Positions 7,619 through 17,915 of a stretch of DNA of 50,306 nt are shown piece by piece; position 1 is the stretch's first letter, and each line of letters opens with the position of its first letter. The notes beneath the pieces were generated by a model that saw nothing but the letters and a program-made list of their open reading frames with translations, was not told the DNA's origin and searched no databases. Both the position numbers and the translations under genes were made by a program. The stretch lies in the NCBI GenBank assembly GCA_002009975.1, contig MTLP01000005.1, forward strand, positions 1-50,306, given 5' to 3'. Source of the stretch: Thermococcus sp. JdFR-02 (GTDB lineage: Archaea; Methanobacteriota_B; Thermococci; Thermococcales; Thermococcaceae).

Positions 7619-8998
7619 TCAAAATCCATAGATATGTCTTCCATATTTGACTAGTGCATAAACTGCATCAACACCATCTTCAACAGTTTCAAATACTGGA
7701 ACTCCACCTTTTTCGATTCTTCTTGCCATTCTCTCTGGATATTCTCCACCAGGAGCTACGAAAATTATTGGCTTACCGTACTTTTGCAATGCTGCAACTT
7801 TCTCAACTATTCCTTCATCAAGAGCTGGGCTTTGGAACAATGCAATAACCACAAGAGCATCGACATTTGGATCTTCTAAGGCATACCTCATAGCAATTTC
7901 ATACCTTGTGGAGGGTGCATCGCCTATAATGTCAATTGGGTTTTTATAGCTCATATGCTCTGGGAGCTTCTTCTCTTTAATATCCCTCTCAAATTTTTGT
8001 TTTGTTTCTTCACTAAGCTCTGCAATTTTCATTCCAGCTTCAATTATTCCATCGCTCATCATAACACCAGCACCGCCACCATTGGTAACTATTGCAATCC
8101 TATCGCCCTTTGCTGGTGGTTGCATTGCTAAGGCTTTTGCAAAATTAAAGAGTTGCCTCATTGACCTTGCGCCTAAAACACCTGTTTGTTCAAATGCTGC
8201 TTCATAAATTGCATAGCTTCCAGCCAGTGAACCTGTGTGTGAAGCTGCAGCTTTTGCACCTGCTTCAGTTCTTCCACTCTTTAAGACTACAACTGGCTTG
8301 ACCTTTGTTGTATCTTTAGCGGCTTTTAAGAACTTTTTACCATCCTTAACTCCCTCTAAATACAGTGTTATGACTCTTGTCTTCTCATCATCTTTTAAGT
8401 ACTCAATAAAGTCGCTTTCATCCAAATCCGCCATGTTACCTAAGCTAACGAACTTGCTCATTCCTACCTCATGCTTTGCAGCCCAGTCAAGAATTGCAGC
8501 ACCAAAAGCGCCACTTTGGCTCATGAAGGCTATTGTTCCAAAATGTGGTCTTGCTTGTCTCTCTGGTGGGTTAAAGTTACAATCAAAGCCATTCTCTAAA
8601 TTCGTCACACCTAAACAGTTTGGACCGACTAATCTAATTCCCCATTTTCTTGCCCTTCTTACCAATTCTTCTTCTAAATCCGCTCTTCCAGCCTCTTTAA
8701 ATCCAGCGCTTATAACAACTGCACCTTTGACACCTTTTTGACCACATTGGTCAATAACATCTGGAACGAACTTTGCTGGAACTGCTATGACTGCAACATC
8801 AACTTTCTCTGGAACATCTAAAATGCTTTTGTAGGCTTTTAATCCTAAAACTTCTTTCTCTTTGATGTTTATTGGGTAAACCTTTCCATTAAATTCCCGT
8901 AGAATTGACTTCATTATTGAATTCCCGATTTTTCCCTCTTTGTTTGAAGCCCCTATGACAGCAACACTTCTCGGATAGAACAAGAAATCCAAGTTCAT
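7619..8998 (-). CDS. acdA: Acetyl-CoA synthetase (ADP-forming) alpha subunit
   Basis: The 459-residue protein matches the large subunit of archaeal ADP-forming acyl-CoA synthetases, which make ATP from acetyl-CoA in sugar and peptide fermentation. It has a CoA-binding Rossmann domain ([15 protein letters not shown]) and succinyl-CoA-synthetase-like ligase domains ([14 protein letters not shown]). The phosphorylated active-site histidine lies in [14 protein letters not shown]. The start is preceded by GGGGGTGG. The beta subunit (ATP-grasp) is not in this window. Thermococcales have several isoforms differing in acyl preference, and I cannot tell which this is. Confidence 0.93.
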   Translation of the reverse strand: MNLDFLFYPRSVAVIGASNKEGKIGNSIMKSILREFNGKVYPINIKEKEVLGLKAYKSILDVPEKVDVAVIAVPAKFVPDVIDQCGQKGVKGAVVISAGFKEAGRADLEEELVRRARKWGIRLVGPNCLGVTNLENGFDCNFNPPERQARPHFGTIAFMSQSGAFGAAILDWAAKHEVGMSKFVSLGNMADLDESDFIEYLKDDEKTRVITLYLEGVKDGKKFLKAAKDTTKVKPVVVLKSGRTEAGAKAAASHTGSLAGSYAIYEAAFEQTGVLGARSMRQLFNFAKALAMQPPAKGDRIAIVTNGGGAGVMMSDGIIEAGMKIAELSEETKQKFERDIKEKKLPEHMSYKNPIDIIGDAPSTRYEIAMRYALEDPNVDALVVIALFQSPALDEGIVEKVAALQKYGKPIIFVAPGGEYPERMARRIEKGGVPVFETVEDGVDAVYALVKYGRHIYGF

Positions 8999-9188
8999 AC
9001 TTCCACCCCCTCTTTAATTAAGCCTATGCTCCCTTAAGGTTATCGTCTATACATGATTTTACACATGCCGATGTATGTTGGGGTTTCGTACCTTTACATT
9101 TATAAAATTTTTCTAAATTGGATATCTTGTCCATTTTTTATAGAATTCTTTTTATCTTTCAACTTCCTTTATTTTAGTGGTGGTGAAC

Positions 9189-10874
9189 ATGCTTTACAAG
9201 GACTTGGCTGAGCTCTATAAAAGGTTGGAAAAAACTACACTTAAAACACTTAAAACTCGCCTTGTTGCAGAGTTTTTAAGAGAAGTTGATAAGCCCGATA
9301 TTTTAGAAATCGTTCCATATCTAATTCTTGGAAAAGTTTTTCCAGATTGGGATGAGAGAGAATTAGGAGTTGGAGAGAAGCTTTTGATTAGGGCAGTATC
9401 AATGGCTACTGGAATTGAAGGGAGTTGGATTGAAAATTCTGTAAAAGATACTGGTGATTTAGGTGAGAGCGTTGCTTTAGCCTTACAAAAGAGGAGGCAA
9501 AAAAGCTTCTTTGGTCAGCCTTTAACAATTAAAAGAGTTTACACAACTTTTGTTAAGATTGCAGAGACACAAGGAGCGGGAAGTCAAGATAGAAAGCTGA
9601 AATATTTAGCCAATATTTTCATGGATGCCACACCGGAGGAGGGAAAATATTTGGCAAGGACGATTTTGGGGCAAATGAGAACTGGTGTTGCTGAGGGACT
9701 ACTAAGGGATGCAATAGCTCAAGCATTTAGCGTTAAAGTTGAACTTGTCGAAAGAGCTTACATGCTCACAACCGATTTTGGATATGTGGCTAAAGTAGCA
9801 AAGTTTGAGGGAAACGAAGGATTGTCAAAAGTTGAGATACAGGTTGGGAAGCCCATAAAGCCAATGTTAGCCCAAATGGCTACTAATGTTAGAGACGCTT
9901 TAGTGGAAATGGGTGGAGAAGCCGAGTTTGAAATAAAATATGATGGCGCGAGAGTTCAGGTTCATAAAGATGGGGATAGGATTATAATATACTCGAGAAG
10001 GCTGGAAAACGTTACGAAGTCTATTCCCGAAGTTGTTGAGAGGATTAAAAAGCACTTAAAGCCCGAAAAAGTTATTGTTGAAGGTGAACTGGTAGCAATA
10101 GGTGAAGGTGGAAGACCAAGACCTTTCCAATACGTTTTGAGAAGATTTAGAAGGAAATACAACATCAAAGAGATGATTGAAAAAATACCCCTTGAGCTTA
10201 ACCTTTTTGACATTCTCTACGTAGATGGAGAGAACATGATCGATACGATTTTTATTGAGCGCAGAAAAAGGCTTGAAAGTGTTGTAAATCAAGGAGATGG
10301 AGTAAAGCTTGCTGAGAATATAATTACAAAGAGTCCTGAGGAGGCTGAAGCTTTCTATAGGAAAGCTTTGGCAATGGGTCATGAGGGATTAATGGCAAAA
10401 CGTTTAGATGCAACCTATGAGCCTGGAAACAGGGGAAAAAAGTGGTTGAAGATTAAACCAACCATGGAGAACTTAGATTTGGTTATTATTGGAGCAGAAT
10501 GGGGAGAAGGTAGAAGGGCTCACGTTTTAAGCTCCTTCTTACTTGGTGCCTATGATCCAGAAAAGGGTGACTTCGTTCCAGTTGGTAAAGTTGGTAGCGG
10601 GTTTACAGATGAAGATTTGATTGAGTTTACAAAAATGCTTAAACCTTTAATAAGGGAAGAAAAAGGCAAGGAAGTAAAAATCGAGCCTAAAGTCGTCATA
10701 GAAATTGCATATCAAGAGATCCAGAAGAGTCCAAAATATGAAAGCGGCTATGCCTTGAGATTTCCAAGATACGTTGCTTTGAGGGAAGATAAGAGCCCAG
10801 AGGATGCTGATACAATAGAGAGAGTTGCCCAGCTTTATGAACTGCAAGAGAGAATGAAGGCTGGAAAGGGTTAG
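9189..10874 (+). CDS. lig: ATP-dependent DNA ligase
   Basis: This is the replicative archaeal DNA ligase (561 residues from ATG 9189, which has GGTGGTG just upstream; a GTG at 9177 is less likely). Domains run in order: N-terminal DNA-binding domain, adenylation domain with the nucleotidyl lysine in [12 protein letters not shown] (around residue 247), motif [18 protein letters not shown], motif [11 protein letters not shown], motif V WLKIKPT, then the OB fold. It seals nicks, including Okazaki fragments, and pairs with PCNA. The pyrE gene follows on the same strand. Confidence 0.96.
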   Translation: MLYKDLAELYKRLEKTTLKTLKTRLVAEFLREVDKPDILEIVPYLILGKVFPDWDERELGVGEKLLIRAVSMATGIEGSWIENSVKDTGDLGESVALALQKRRQKSFFGQPLTIKRVYTTFVKIAETQGAGSQDRKLKYLANIFMDATPEEGKYLARTILGQMRTGVAEGLLRDAIAQAFSVKVELVERAYMLTTDFGYVAKVAKFEGNEGLSKVEIQVGKPIKPMLAQMATNVRDALVEMGGEAEFEIKYDGARVQVHKDGDRIIIYSRRLENVTKSIPEVVERIKKHLKPEKVIVEGELVAIGEGGRPRPFQYVLRRFRRKYNIKEMIEKIPLELNLFDILYVDGENMIDTIFIERRKRLESVVNQGDGVKLAENIITKSPEEAEAFYRKALAMGHEGLMAKRLDATYEPGNRGKKWLKIKPTMENLDLVIIGAEWGEGRRAHVLSSFLLGAYDPEKGDFVPVGKVGSGFTDEDLIEFTKMLKPLIREEKGKEVKIEPKVVIEIAYQEIQKSPKYESGYALRFPRYVALREDKSPEDADTIERVAQLYELQERMKAGKG

Positions 10875-10941
10875 CTTTTTAAACTCTTTTCTGTTTAACT
10901 TCTTTGACATTTTGCTTAGCTTTAACATTTTGGTGGTAAAA

Positions 10942-11490
10942 ATGAAGGAAGAACTGATAAGACTGATCTTTAAAGAAGGTTGTATAAGGTTCGGTCATTT
11001 TGTCTTGACTTCTGGAAAGGAAAGTAACTATTACATTGACATCAAAAAGCTCATAACTAATCCCAGAGCATTAAAGTTGATTGCTAAGCTCATTAAAGAA
11101 AAGACTCAAGAGATGAATCTTGAATTTGATAAAGTGGCTGGTCCAGAGCTTGGAGCAGTGCCGATAGCTACAGCTTTATCTTTAGAGACTGAAAAACCGC
11201 TATTAATTGTGCGCAAGAAAAAGAAGGATTATGGAACCGGAAAGCAAATAGAGGGAGAGGTCAGAGAAGGAGACATGGTTATTCTTGTAGAGGATGTAAC
11301 AACAACTGGTGGAAGTGTCCTGAGGGCAGCAAAAGTTATTGAAAGCGAAGGTGCAAAAGTAAAGGCTATCTTTGTTGTGGTTGATAGGGAGGAGGGTGCA
11401 AGAGAGAGTTTGAAAAAAGAAGGATACCGTCTAATTCCATTAGTAACTGTTGGAGAATTATTTAAATATAAAGAAAAACTGGGCGGATAG
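10942..11490 (+). CDS. pyrE: Orotate phosphoribosyltransferase
   Basis: PyrE converts orotate and PRPP to OMP in de novo pyrimidine synthesis. The PRPP-binding motif [14 protein letters not shown] is clear, and the substrate loop region [17 protein letters not shown] precedes it. [17 protein letters not shown] is the usual N-terminal signature. The start is ATG 10942 (182 residues), with GGTGG upstream; a start 30 bases earlier would place that site inside the gene. It sits 67 bp after the ligase gene and may be co-transcribed. Confidence 0.95.
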   Translation: MKEELIRLIFKEGCIRFGHFVLTSGKESNYYIDIKKLITNPRALKLIAKLIKEKTQEMNLEFDKVAGPELGAVPIATALSLETEKPLLIVRKKKKDYGTGKQIEGEVREGDMVILVEDVTTTGGSVLRAAKVIESEGAKVKAIFVVVDREEGARESLKKEGYRLIPLVTVGELFKYKEKLGG

Positions 11491-11498
11491 AGGAGAAA

Positions 11499-11708
11499 TT
11501 AAAGATAGCTGTTCAAATTTTTAGCTTTAACCATTATTGAAGCCTTTTCTTTACCATAGAATACTTCTACCAATCCATCAGATTCTAACTTTTTTAACAG
11601 AAGCATTAGAGAGGGCATTGAAACATCGAAGGTCATGGAGAGTTTTTGTAAGGATGTGTCCCCATTTTTAGATAAAAACTTGTAAAGCACTTCGGGGGAA
11701 ACTTGCAT
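11499..11708 (-). CDS. Small winged-helix DNA-binding protein
   Basis: I start at ATG 11708 (69 residues, MQVSPEVLYKF), which has GGTG six bases upstream. The frame extends 21 codons further but without a good site. The sequence has a MarR/ArsR-like helix-turn-helix (LQKLSMTFDVSMPSLMLLLKKL) and a hydrophobic wing. It is a likely transcription regulator with no recognisable ligand domain. It converges on pyrE, with only 8 bp between the stops, and is divergent from the RNA methyltransferase. Confidence 0.65.
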   Translation of the reverse strand: MQVSPEVLYKFLSKNGDTSLQKLSMTFDVSMPSLMLLLKKLESDGLVEVFYGKEKASIMVKAKNLNSYL

Positions 11709-11845
11709 AAGGTACACCAAATCTATATTCTCATTGAATATTAATAAGCATTGCTGAATAGGTATTGGCATAATGTCAAATTTTCTGCTTTATTATACAG
11801 TAATGTTCCATAGAATTTATAAGCAGAGCTCTTGAATGAAAACTT

Positions 11846-13099
11846 ATGAAGGTACAGATTGAGAAATATGACGACAATGGATTTGGGATAGCCAAAATAG
11901 GTAAAAAGGAGGTTAGTGTTCCATTCACCTCTGTTGGAGATGTTGTCGAAATTAGGAAGTGGGGACGAGAAAAGAGGAGAATTGTGGCTAAAGATTTTGA
12001 AATTATTGAATATTCTCCCCATAGGGTTCAACCGAGATGCGCTTATTTTGGAAAATGTGGGGGCTGTTTATGGCAACATATTCCCTACAAAGAGCAGATT
12101 AAAATAAAGGAGGAAAAACTCAGCAAGTTATTGGATTTAGAGATAGGAGTTTTGCCTTCTCCAAAAACCTATGGACATAGGAATAGGATAGATGTTGCTG
12201 TAACAACTCAAGGCATAGGATTTAGGGAGAGAGGTAAATGGTGGAAGACTGTTGATATTGAGAAGTGTGAAGTATTTGGAGACAAAAGTGAGCTTTCACT
12301 AAAAAGGCTACGTGAATTTATGGAAGATTTCAACCTTAAGCCGTGGGATTTAAGAAAAGGAGAGGGATTTTTGAGGTATATAGTTTTAAGAGAAGGGAAG
12401 TTCACCGGTGAGTTGATGGTTAATCTAGTTACTTACGAAGGAACTTTGCCAGAGGAAGTTGAGAATTATTTTAATTTTGCTGATTCTTTGTATTGGAGCA
12501 TTAACGCAACAAAAAGTGATGTTTCTTATGGCGACCCAAAGAAGTTTTGGGGAAGTGAGTTCATAACTGAAATGCTTGATGATGTAGTCTATCTTATCCA
12601 TCCCAACAGTTTTTTCCAGACTAATTCTTATCAGGCTGTGAATTTGGTGAAAATGGTCTCTAAATTTGTTGAGGGTGAAAGGATTTTGGATCTTTATGCA
12701 GGTGTGGGAACTTTTGGAATTTACTTGGCAAAACGCGAGTTTAAAGTAGAAGGCATTGAAATCAACCCATTTGCAGTGGAAATAGCCAATAAAAACGTCG
12801 AAATGAATAAAGTGGAGGCTATTTTTAGAGTGGGTGAAGATAAGGATGTTGAAAGCTTGAAGGACTATGATACAGTAATAGTTGACCCACCAAGAGGTGG
12901 TTTGCATCCAAAACTCATAAAGAAAATTCTTAGGGATAAGCCGTCTAATATTGTCTATGTCTCATGCAATCCCAAAACATTAAAAGACAACCTGAATATC
13001 TTAAAGCAACAATATAAAATCGATGCAGTGGTAGGATTAGATATGTTTCCCCACACGCCTCATATTGAATCGGTTGTTAAATTAACTCTTAAAGTTTGA
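11846..13099 (+). CDS. RumA/TrmA-family RNA (uracil-C5)-methyltransferase
   Basis: The 417-residue protein has an N-terminal TRAM-like domain, an iron-sulfur cysteine cluster (CAYFGKCGGCLWQ, around residue 69), a central domain, and a C-terminal Rossmann methyltransferase domain. The last includes LDLYAGVGTFGIYLA, the catalytic region IVDPPRGGLHPKLI, and VYVSCNPKTL with the nucleophilic cysteine. Thermococcales have two RumA-type paralogues, one making m5U54 in tRNA and one acting on 23S rRNA. I cannot assign this copy to one of them from sequence alone. Confidence 0.93.
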   Translation: MKVQIEKYDDNGFGIAKIGKKEVSVPFTSVGDVVEIRKWGREKRRIVAKDFEIIEYSPHRVQPRCAYFGKCGGCLWQHIPYKEQIKIKEEKLSKLLDLEIGVLPSPKTYGHRNRIDVAVTTQGIGFRERGKWWKTVDIEKCEVFGDKSELSLKRLREFMEDFNLKPWDLRKGEGFLRYIVLREGKFTGELMVNLVTYEGTLPEEVENYFNFADSLYWSINATKSDVSYGDPKKFWGSEFITEMLDDVVYLIHPNSFFQTNSYQAVNLVKMVSKFVEGERILDLYAGVGTFGIYLAKREFKVEGIEINPFAVEIANKNVEMNKVEAIFRVGEDKDVESLKDYDTVIVDPPRGGLHPKLIKKILRDKPSNIVYVSCNPKTLKDNLNILKQQYKIDAVVGLDMFPHTPHIESVVKLTLKV

Positions 13100-13165
13100 G
13101 TCATAAACCAAAAAGTTCAAAAACTTAATATATTAGATTTACAAAGTTTTGGATGAGGTGAAAAA

Positions 13166-13594
13166 ATGACAGTGGATGAGAGGGATAGGATAATAATCGA
13201 CATTTTGGCTAAGGATTCAAGGACTCCATTTACAGAAATTGCAAAGGTCTTAGGGATAAGTGAAACAGCGGTTAGAAAGAGGATTAAATCCCTAGAGGAA
13301 AGGGGAGTAATAAAGAAGTACACAGTTGAAATTGAACCGTCAAAATTGGGCTATGGGTTAGTTTCAATAACGGGTGTTGATACATTACCAGAGAAAATAT
13401 TCGAGGTCGCTGAGGAGCTTAAGAAGTACGAATTCGTGAAGAGTCTATATCTAACGAGCGGGGATCACATGATAATGGCAGAAGTATGGGCAAAGGATGG
13501 AGAGGACTTAGCAGACATAATTTCGAATAAAATAGGCAAAATTGATGGGGTAACTAAGGTCTGTCCGGCAATAATACTTGAACGGTTGAAATGA
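13166..13594 (+). CDS. lrpA: Lrp/AsnC-family transcription regulator, LrpA-like
   Basis: The 142-residue protein has an N-terminal helix-turn-helix ([24 protein letters not shown]) and a C-terminal RAM ligand/oligomerisation domain ([31 protein letters not shown]). From memory it is very similar along its length to Pyrococcus furiosus LrpA, which represses its own promoter. A TATA-like CTTAATATATT lies about 45 bp upstream and the ribosome binding site is GAGGTG. It is likely autoregulated; other targets are unknown. Confidence 0.88.
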   Translation: MTVDERDRIIIDILAKDSRTPFTEIAKVLGISETAVRKRIKSLEERGVIKKYTVEIEPSKLGYGLVSITGVDTLPEKIFEVAEELKKYEFVKSLYLTSGDHMIMAEVWAKDGEDLADIISNKIGKIDGVTKVCPAIILERLK

Positions 13595-13705
13595 TCAATT
13601 TTGAGAAAACGGTAATTAAGCTAAGAAAGGTTATTTTGGAGTTTCGTGTTTTGTTTAAAACAGCGAAAGCTTTAAATTTACCCCTCCTTCTAATTATCTA
13701 ATGAT

Positions 13706-13783
13706 GCGGTGGTAGTCTAGTCTGGTCTAGGACAGCGGCCTCCCGAGCCGCTGACCCGGGTTCAAATCCCGGCCACCGCACCA
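13706..13783 (+). tRNA. tRNA-Gly (anticodon CCC)
   Basis: The acceptor arms GCGGTGG and CCACCGC pair, the anticodon stem GCGGC/GCCGC encloses loop CTCCCGA (anticodon CCC), and the T arm has GGGTTCAAATCCC. Discriminator A and an encoded CCA follow at 13780-13783. A TTTAAATTT box about 35 bp upstream fits the promoter. Confidence 0.95.
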
Positions 13784-13841
13784 AATTTTCTATTAAACCA
13801 AAGTATGCTACTTCTATGGGCTGATTAAGGGGTGGGAGAGT

Positions 13842-14933
13842 ATGGACGACATGATTAAAGCTGCAAAGGAGTTCTATGAAGATGAATACAGCGATTCAGC
13901 ACTTTATGCTCAGCTGGCAAAATATGAGAAGAATGAGGAGCTAAAAAGGGAATTCTTAAGGCTTGCAAATATTGAATCTGCCCATGCTAAATTTTGGCAC
14001 GATTTTTTGATAAAAAGAAATGCTAAGCCCCCAAAAGCTAAAATTAGCAAATTTAAGATTAATATAGTTAAGCTCTTGAGAAAAGCATTAGGTCCTGGAG
14101 CAGTTGCATCTCTTTTAGAGATGGGTGAAAACTCTGCTATTCAAAAATATTACAGCTTTTTAAGCTCTTATAGGTTGAGTGAGGATGAAAAAGCTGAGCT
14201 GGCAAAGGTTATTGTTGATGAGCTTGAGCATGAACGATTTTTCTATGAGAGCAAAAAGAAGTTTCACGTTGAAAACGTTAGGGATTTAGTTTTGGGAATG
14301 AATGATGGTTTGGTAGAAATTTTAGGAGCAGTTACTGGTTTATCTGCCGTCTATGTGAATAACCCCTTTTTAGTTGGTGTTAGTGGTTTAATTGTTGGTG
14401 TTGCTGGTGCCCTTTCAATGGGAATTGGAGCTTTTATTTCGGTTCGCTCTCAAAGACAGGTAAATGAAGGAATTAGGCAAAGATTGGAGATACTCTTTAG
14501 TGTTTCTCCAGAAAAGGCAAAGGAGGAGCTTTTGAATAAGCTGAGTGACTATGGGCTACCTCTGGAAGTTGCACAAGAAATAGCTGAAAAGCTCTCAAAA
14601 GGTAAGAAGACACTAATAAAGATGTTGATTGAAGAGAGTGAAGAGAATGAAATACGCTCTGCCCTCTACACTGGATTAGCCTATCTATTGGGTGTTTTCT
14701 TCCCAGTTGTGCCATACTTCTTTGCAGGCTCTTCTTTAACTGCACTGCCCTTTTCAATACTTTTTGCTGGAAGTGTTTTAGCTATAGTTGCCACGATTGT
14801 TTCAATACTCTCAGGGATTTCAATAAGACAGAAAGTCTTTGAAATGGTGACTACTGGGCTAGGAGCGGCTTTCTTGTCATACATGTTTGGAAGGCTAATG
14901 GAATCTTTCTTTGGAGCTTCATTTGGTCTTTAA
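13842..14933 (+). CDS. Ferritin-like (rubrerythrin-type) domain fused to a VIT1/CCC1-family transporter
   Basis: The first 140 residues look like a rubrerythrin/ferritin-like four-helix domain with carboxylate and histidine ligands (FYEDEYSDSALYAQL, NIESAHAKFWHDF, VDELEHERFFYE). The rest is a VIT1/CCC1 transporter with five hydrophobic segments, beginning VRDLVLGMNDGLVEILGAVTGL, a hallmark of the family. VIT1/CCC1 proteins move Fe2+ or Mn2+ across membranes. The fused cytoplasmic domain probably binds or oxidises iron. The 363-residue length fits known fusions. The start has GGGGTGGGAG upstream. Confidence 0.9.
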   Translation: MDDMIKAAKEFYEDEYSDSALYAQLAKYEKNEELKREFLRLANIESAHAKFWHDFLIKRNAKPPKAKISKFKINIVKLLRKALGPGAVASLLEMGENSAIQKYYSFLSSYRLSEDEKAELAKVIVDELEHERFFYESKKKFHVENVRDLVLGMNDGLVEILGAVTGLSAVYVNNPFLVGVSGLIVGVAGALSMGIGAFISVRSQRQVNEGIRQRLEILFSVSPEKAKEELLNKLSDYGLPLEVAQEIAEKLSKGKKTLIKMLIEESEENEIRSALYTGLAYLLGVFFPVVPYFFAGSSLTALPFSILFAGSVLAIVATIVSILSGISIRQKVFEMVTTGLGAAFLSYMFGRLMESFFGASFGL

Positions 14934-14935
14934 TT

Positions 14936-16066
14936 TTAACTTTTTGTGTAAACCCATTTCAATAGGGGTGGGGTGATTAGAGTTGTTATAATTACCATAA
15001 AGACGGCTATGGTAAGCATATCTTGACTCGCAACTCCACTTCTTATTGCTATGGAAAGCATTGCTAACTCTACACCCAGTCTTGGTATCATTCCTACTCC
15101 TATCCTAATAGCCTCCTTTGGAGTAAACTTTGCCAAGTAAGCTCCCAAACCACAGCCAAAAATCTTGCTTATTATCGCTATTATTGTATAAACAACGGCG
15201 AAAGCGCTTGCTTTTAAAAAGTATCCGAGTTCTATACTCATTCCAACTTCTACAAAAAATATGGGGATAAAAAGGGAATAACCTATAGTGGAAACTTTCT
15301 CAATGATTTGCCTGCCATAGAACGTTTGCCCTAATACCAAGCCAACCATATATGCTCCAAGAATTGAAGCTATGTTTAGTTCTTCTGCTATAAAAGCAAT
15401 TAAAATTGCAGATATCAAGGCAAAACTTGTAACAGTTTCTGGTAAATGTATTCTGCTGACTGTATGGAAGAGTTTATTTGCAACGGGAACACCAAACTTC
15501 AAAAGGATAATTAGGAATAGAGAAACTTCAATTAAAATTTTAAGTATGTTGATCACGTTTACAGTGTGTTCCTTCAATATTGAAATGATTATAGTTAACA
15601 ACAAAATTGCTAGAACATCATCTATTACTGCTGCAGCCAATATGGTTGCTCCTTCTTTTGTTCTAAGACTTCTAAGCTCCATTAAAACCCTAACAGTGAT
15701 GCTAACGCTTGTTGGAGTCATTATTGCTCCAAATAGAAGAGCCTCTCCATAGGAGTAATGGAAGGGCAAAGCAATTAAAAATCCAAAAATGAATGCTATA
15801 AAGACTCCAATGGTAGCAACTAAGACACCTGGGACTCCAACGCTTCTAAACTCTTCAATATCGCTTTCAAGACCTGCTAAGAATAGCAAAAGCAAAACAC
15901 CCATAATGGAAAAAGCCTGAATTATCTCATCACTTTTAAGATAAAGCCCAATTAAAATGCCTCCCAATATCTGTCCCAACACGGTTGGTTGCTTTAATTT
16001 GTCAAATATCCAGCCCCCAATTTTTGCCGTTGCAAGCATTATTGCTATAATGAGCAGATCTTCCAT
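14936..16066 (-). CDS. CPA2/NapA-type cation/proton antiporter (second of a tandem pair)
   Basis: The 376-residue protein has about 12 membrane helices. The paired acidic residues in AAAVIDDVLAILLLTI are the ion-binding site of NapA/KefB-type exchangers, and ATIGVFIAFIFGF and GVPVANKLF fit the family. It has no C-terminal TrkA domain. It starts 1 bp from the end of the preceding paralogue, so the two are translated from one message. The pair could be Na+(or K+)/H+ exchangers for pH or salt homeostasis; specificity is not predictable. Confidence 0.9.
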   Translation of the reverse strand: MEDLLIIAIMLATAKIGGWIFDKLKQPTVLGQILGGILIGLYLKSDEIIQAFSIMGVLLLLFLAGLESDIEEFRSVGVPGVLVATIGVFIAFIFGFLIALPFHYSYGEALLFGAIMTPTSVSITVRVLMELRSLRTKEGATILAAAVIDDVLAILLLTIIISILKEHTVNVINILKILIEVSLFLIILLKFGVPVANKLFHTVSRIHLPETVTSFALISAILIAFIAEELNIASILGAYMVGLVLGQTFYGRQIIEKVSTIGYSLFIPIFFVEVGMSIELGYFLKASAFAVVYTIIAIISKIFGCGLGAYLAKFTPKEAIRIGVGMIPRLGVELAMLSIAIRSGVASQDMLTIAVFMVIITTLITPPLLKWVYTKS

Positions 16067-16067
16067 T

Positions 16068-17216
16068 TTACTCCCTCGAAAATGCCCATTTTAAGAGCGG
16101 AGGAGTTAGGATAGTTGTCACTATCACCATAGCCACAGAAACTGAAAAAACTCCTCTATCAAATACTCCCTCAGTTAGGGCTATATTTGCCATAATTAAT
16201 GCAACTTCCATTCTTGGTATCATTCCTATTCCAACTCTCAGAGCTTCTTTCAAATTAAACCTAGATAACATTGCACCCGCACCACATCCTACGATCTTTC
16301 CAATAATTGCTATCATAGAATAAATTATGGCAAACTTTCCGGCATGGCTAAATATTCTAATATCGCTGTTGACTCCGATTCCAACTAAGAATACTGGAAT
16401 AAAGAGGGAATAGGCAATCGTTATCATTTTATCGCTAATTCTCCTTGCTTCATCAGTTTGTCCTAAAATTAATCCTGCTAAAAATGCTCCAGTAATTGCT
16501 GCAATTCTAACCTCTTCTGCTAGATATGCAAATATCAAAACAATTGCAAAGGCAAAGCTCGGAACTGCCTCAGGCAGAACAACATTAATTCTATTTGAAA
16601 GCTTCATAAGGCGTTTTACAAGAGGTACCCCAATAAAGATGCTAAATACAAAGAAGGAGATAACCTCAATGAATAAGGTGGCAATCTCCCTAATGCTAAT
16701 ACTCCCTGTTCTGTTCAAAGCGACAAAGACCGTTAACAACAAAATTGCTAAAACATCATCCACAACAGCAGCAGCTAAAATGGCAGTTCCCTCTTTTCCT
16801 CTAAGCTTCTTCATTTCCATTAAGATGCTTGCAGTTAAACCAACACTTGTTGCAGTTAAAACACCACCTAAGAAGAGTGCTTGGGTTTTGGGATACCCAA
16901 AAGCTATCGCAATCCAGTATCCTAAAATAAAGGGAACTATTACACCACCTCCAGCTATTAAGAAAGCTGGGACTCCAACTCTCTTGAATTCATCCAAATC
17001 TGTTTCAAGTCCAGCCAAGAAAAGCAACAAAACGACACCAAGGGAGCTTACGAGTTCTATGGCTTCATTGAACTCAACAAGACTTAAAAGAGAGGGACCA
17101 ATTACAATTCCTCCAATAATTTCACCCAATGCTGAAGGTTGCTTTAATTTTGTAAACAAAAAACCAAAGGTCTTTGATACCAATAACATTAGCGCTATAG
17201 TTATGAAGATATCCAT
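16068..17216 (-). CDS. CPA2/NapA-type cation/proton antiporter (first of a tandem pair)
   Basis: The 382-residue protein is a close paralogue of its downstream neighbour, with about 12 membrane helices and the ion-site motif AAAVVDDVLAILLLT. Shared blocks include LGEIIGGIVIGPSLL, LLLFLAGLETDLDEFKRVGVP and IPVFLVGIGVN. The ribosome binding site is AAGGGGTGGG. It heads a two-gene antiporter operon, and a CBS-domain gene lies just upstream on the same strand. A tandem duplication is the simplest origin; the two may form homo- or heterodimers. Confidence 0.9.
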   Translation of the reverse strand: MDIFITIALMLLVSKTFGFLFTKLKQPSALGEIIGGIVIGPSLLSLVEFNEAIELVSSLGVVLLLFLAGLETDLDEFKRVGVPAFLIAGGGVIVPFILGYWIAIAFGYPKTQALFLGGVLTATSVGLTASILMEMKKLRGKEGTAILAAAVVDDVLAILLLTVFVALNRTGSISIREIATLFIEVISFFVFSIFIGVPLVKRLMKLSNRINVVLPEAVPSFAFAIVLIFAYLAEEVRIAAITGAFLAGLILGQTDEARRISDKMITIAYSLFIPVFLVGIGVNSDIRIFSHAGKFAIIYSMIAIIGKIVGCGAGAMLSRFNLKEALRVGIGMIPRMEVALIMANIALTEGVFDRGVFSVSVAMVIVTTILTPPLLKWAFSRE

Positions 17217-17266
17217 GCTCCCACCCCTTAATGTTTAAAGAGCTTTTGACCACTCTAAGCACCAGT

Positions 17267-17827
17267 CTAGGTGCTTACTATCCTAATAAGCCTGATAATA
17301 TCCTTAACTTCCAAAACTCCGTGAACTCTCTTGTTATTATCAATTACAGGCAAATGATGCTTTCCAGTTTCGATCATGACCTTTATGGCATGACCTAGAT
17401 TATCATCTATGTGAATCGTTATGGGTTTGGTGGTCATAACATCTCTAATTCTCGTTGCCCTGCTAACCCGATATTTCTTCAGTAAACCTAAACCAACGAC
17501 TCTATAACGCTGAAGAGGCTCAAAAAACTTTAGTAAATCTTTGACTGTTATGAAACCTAATAATTTGCCCTCTGAATCCAGAACAATTGCAGAAGTTTCT
17601 TCTCCTCTTAATTGTTCTATAAGTGTGACAATAGAATCTTCTGGATGAACAGTTAAAAATTCCCTATCCATAACAAGTTTTACCGGAACTTTTGATATGT
17701 ATTTAATATTGTGGCTTAATTCTTGTTTTCTCTGCATTTGTAAGTGTCTTCGTTTACCAACTATAATATGCATCTTTTTTCTCTTGCTCTTCTCAGATCT
17801 GCTTAGATTAAGGGCATCTTCAACCAA
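17267..17827 (-). CDS. CBS-domain-pair protein
   Basis: The 186-residue protein has a basic N-terminal tail (KSKRKKMHIIVGKRR) and two CBS motifs (LTVHPEDSIVTLIEQL through LGFITVKDLLKFF, and ITIHIDDNLGHAIKVMIE through VHGVLEVKDIIRLI). CBS pairs sense adenine nucleotides or related ligands. The start is TTG 17827, supported by GGGGAG upstream. It lies 50 bp upstream of the antiporter pair on the same strand, so it could regulate them, but this is inference. The basic tail could contact nucleic acid. Confidence 0.82.
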   Translation of the reverse strand: MVEDALNLSRSEKSKRKKMHIIVGKRRHLQMQRKQELSHNIKYISKVPVKLVMDREFLTVHPEDSIVTLIEQLRGEETSAIVLDSEGKLLGFITVKDLLKFFEPLQRYRVVGLGLLKKYRVSRATRIRDVMTTKPITIHIDDNLGHAIKVMIETGKHHLPVIDNNKRVHGVLEVKDIIRLIRIVST

Positions 17828-17915
17828 CCTTGCTCCCCAGCATTAAATATGCAAAGTTAATGCGTTTAAAGATTTCGATAGAAATTTTTCTTGCATAAAG
17901 TGTTGCAGAAGAGCT

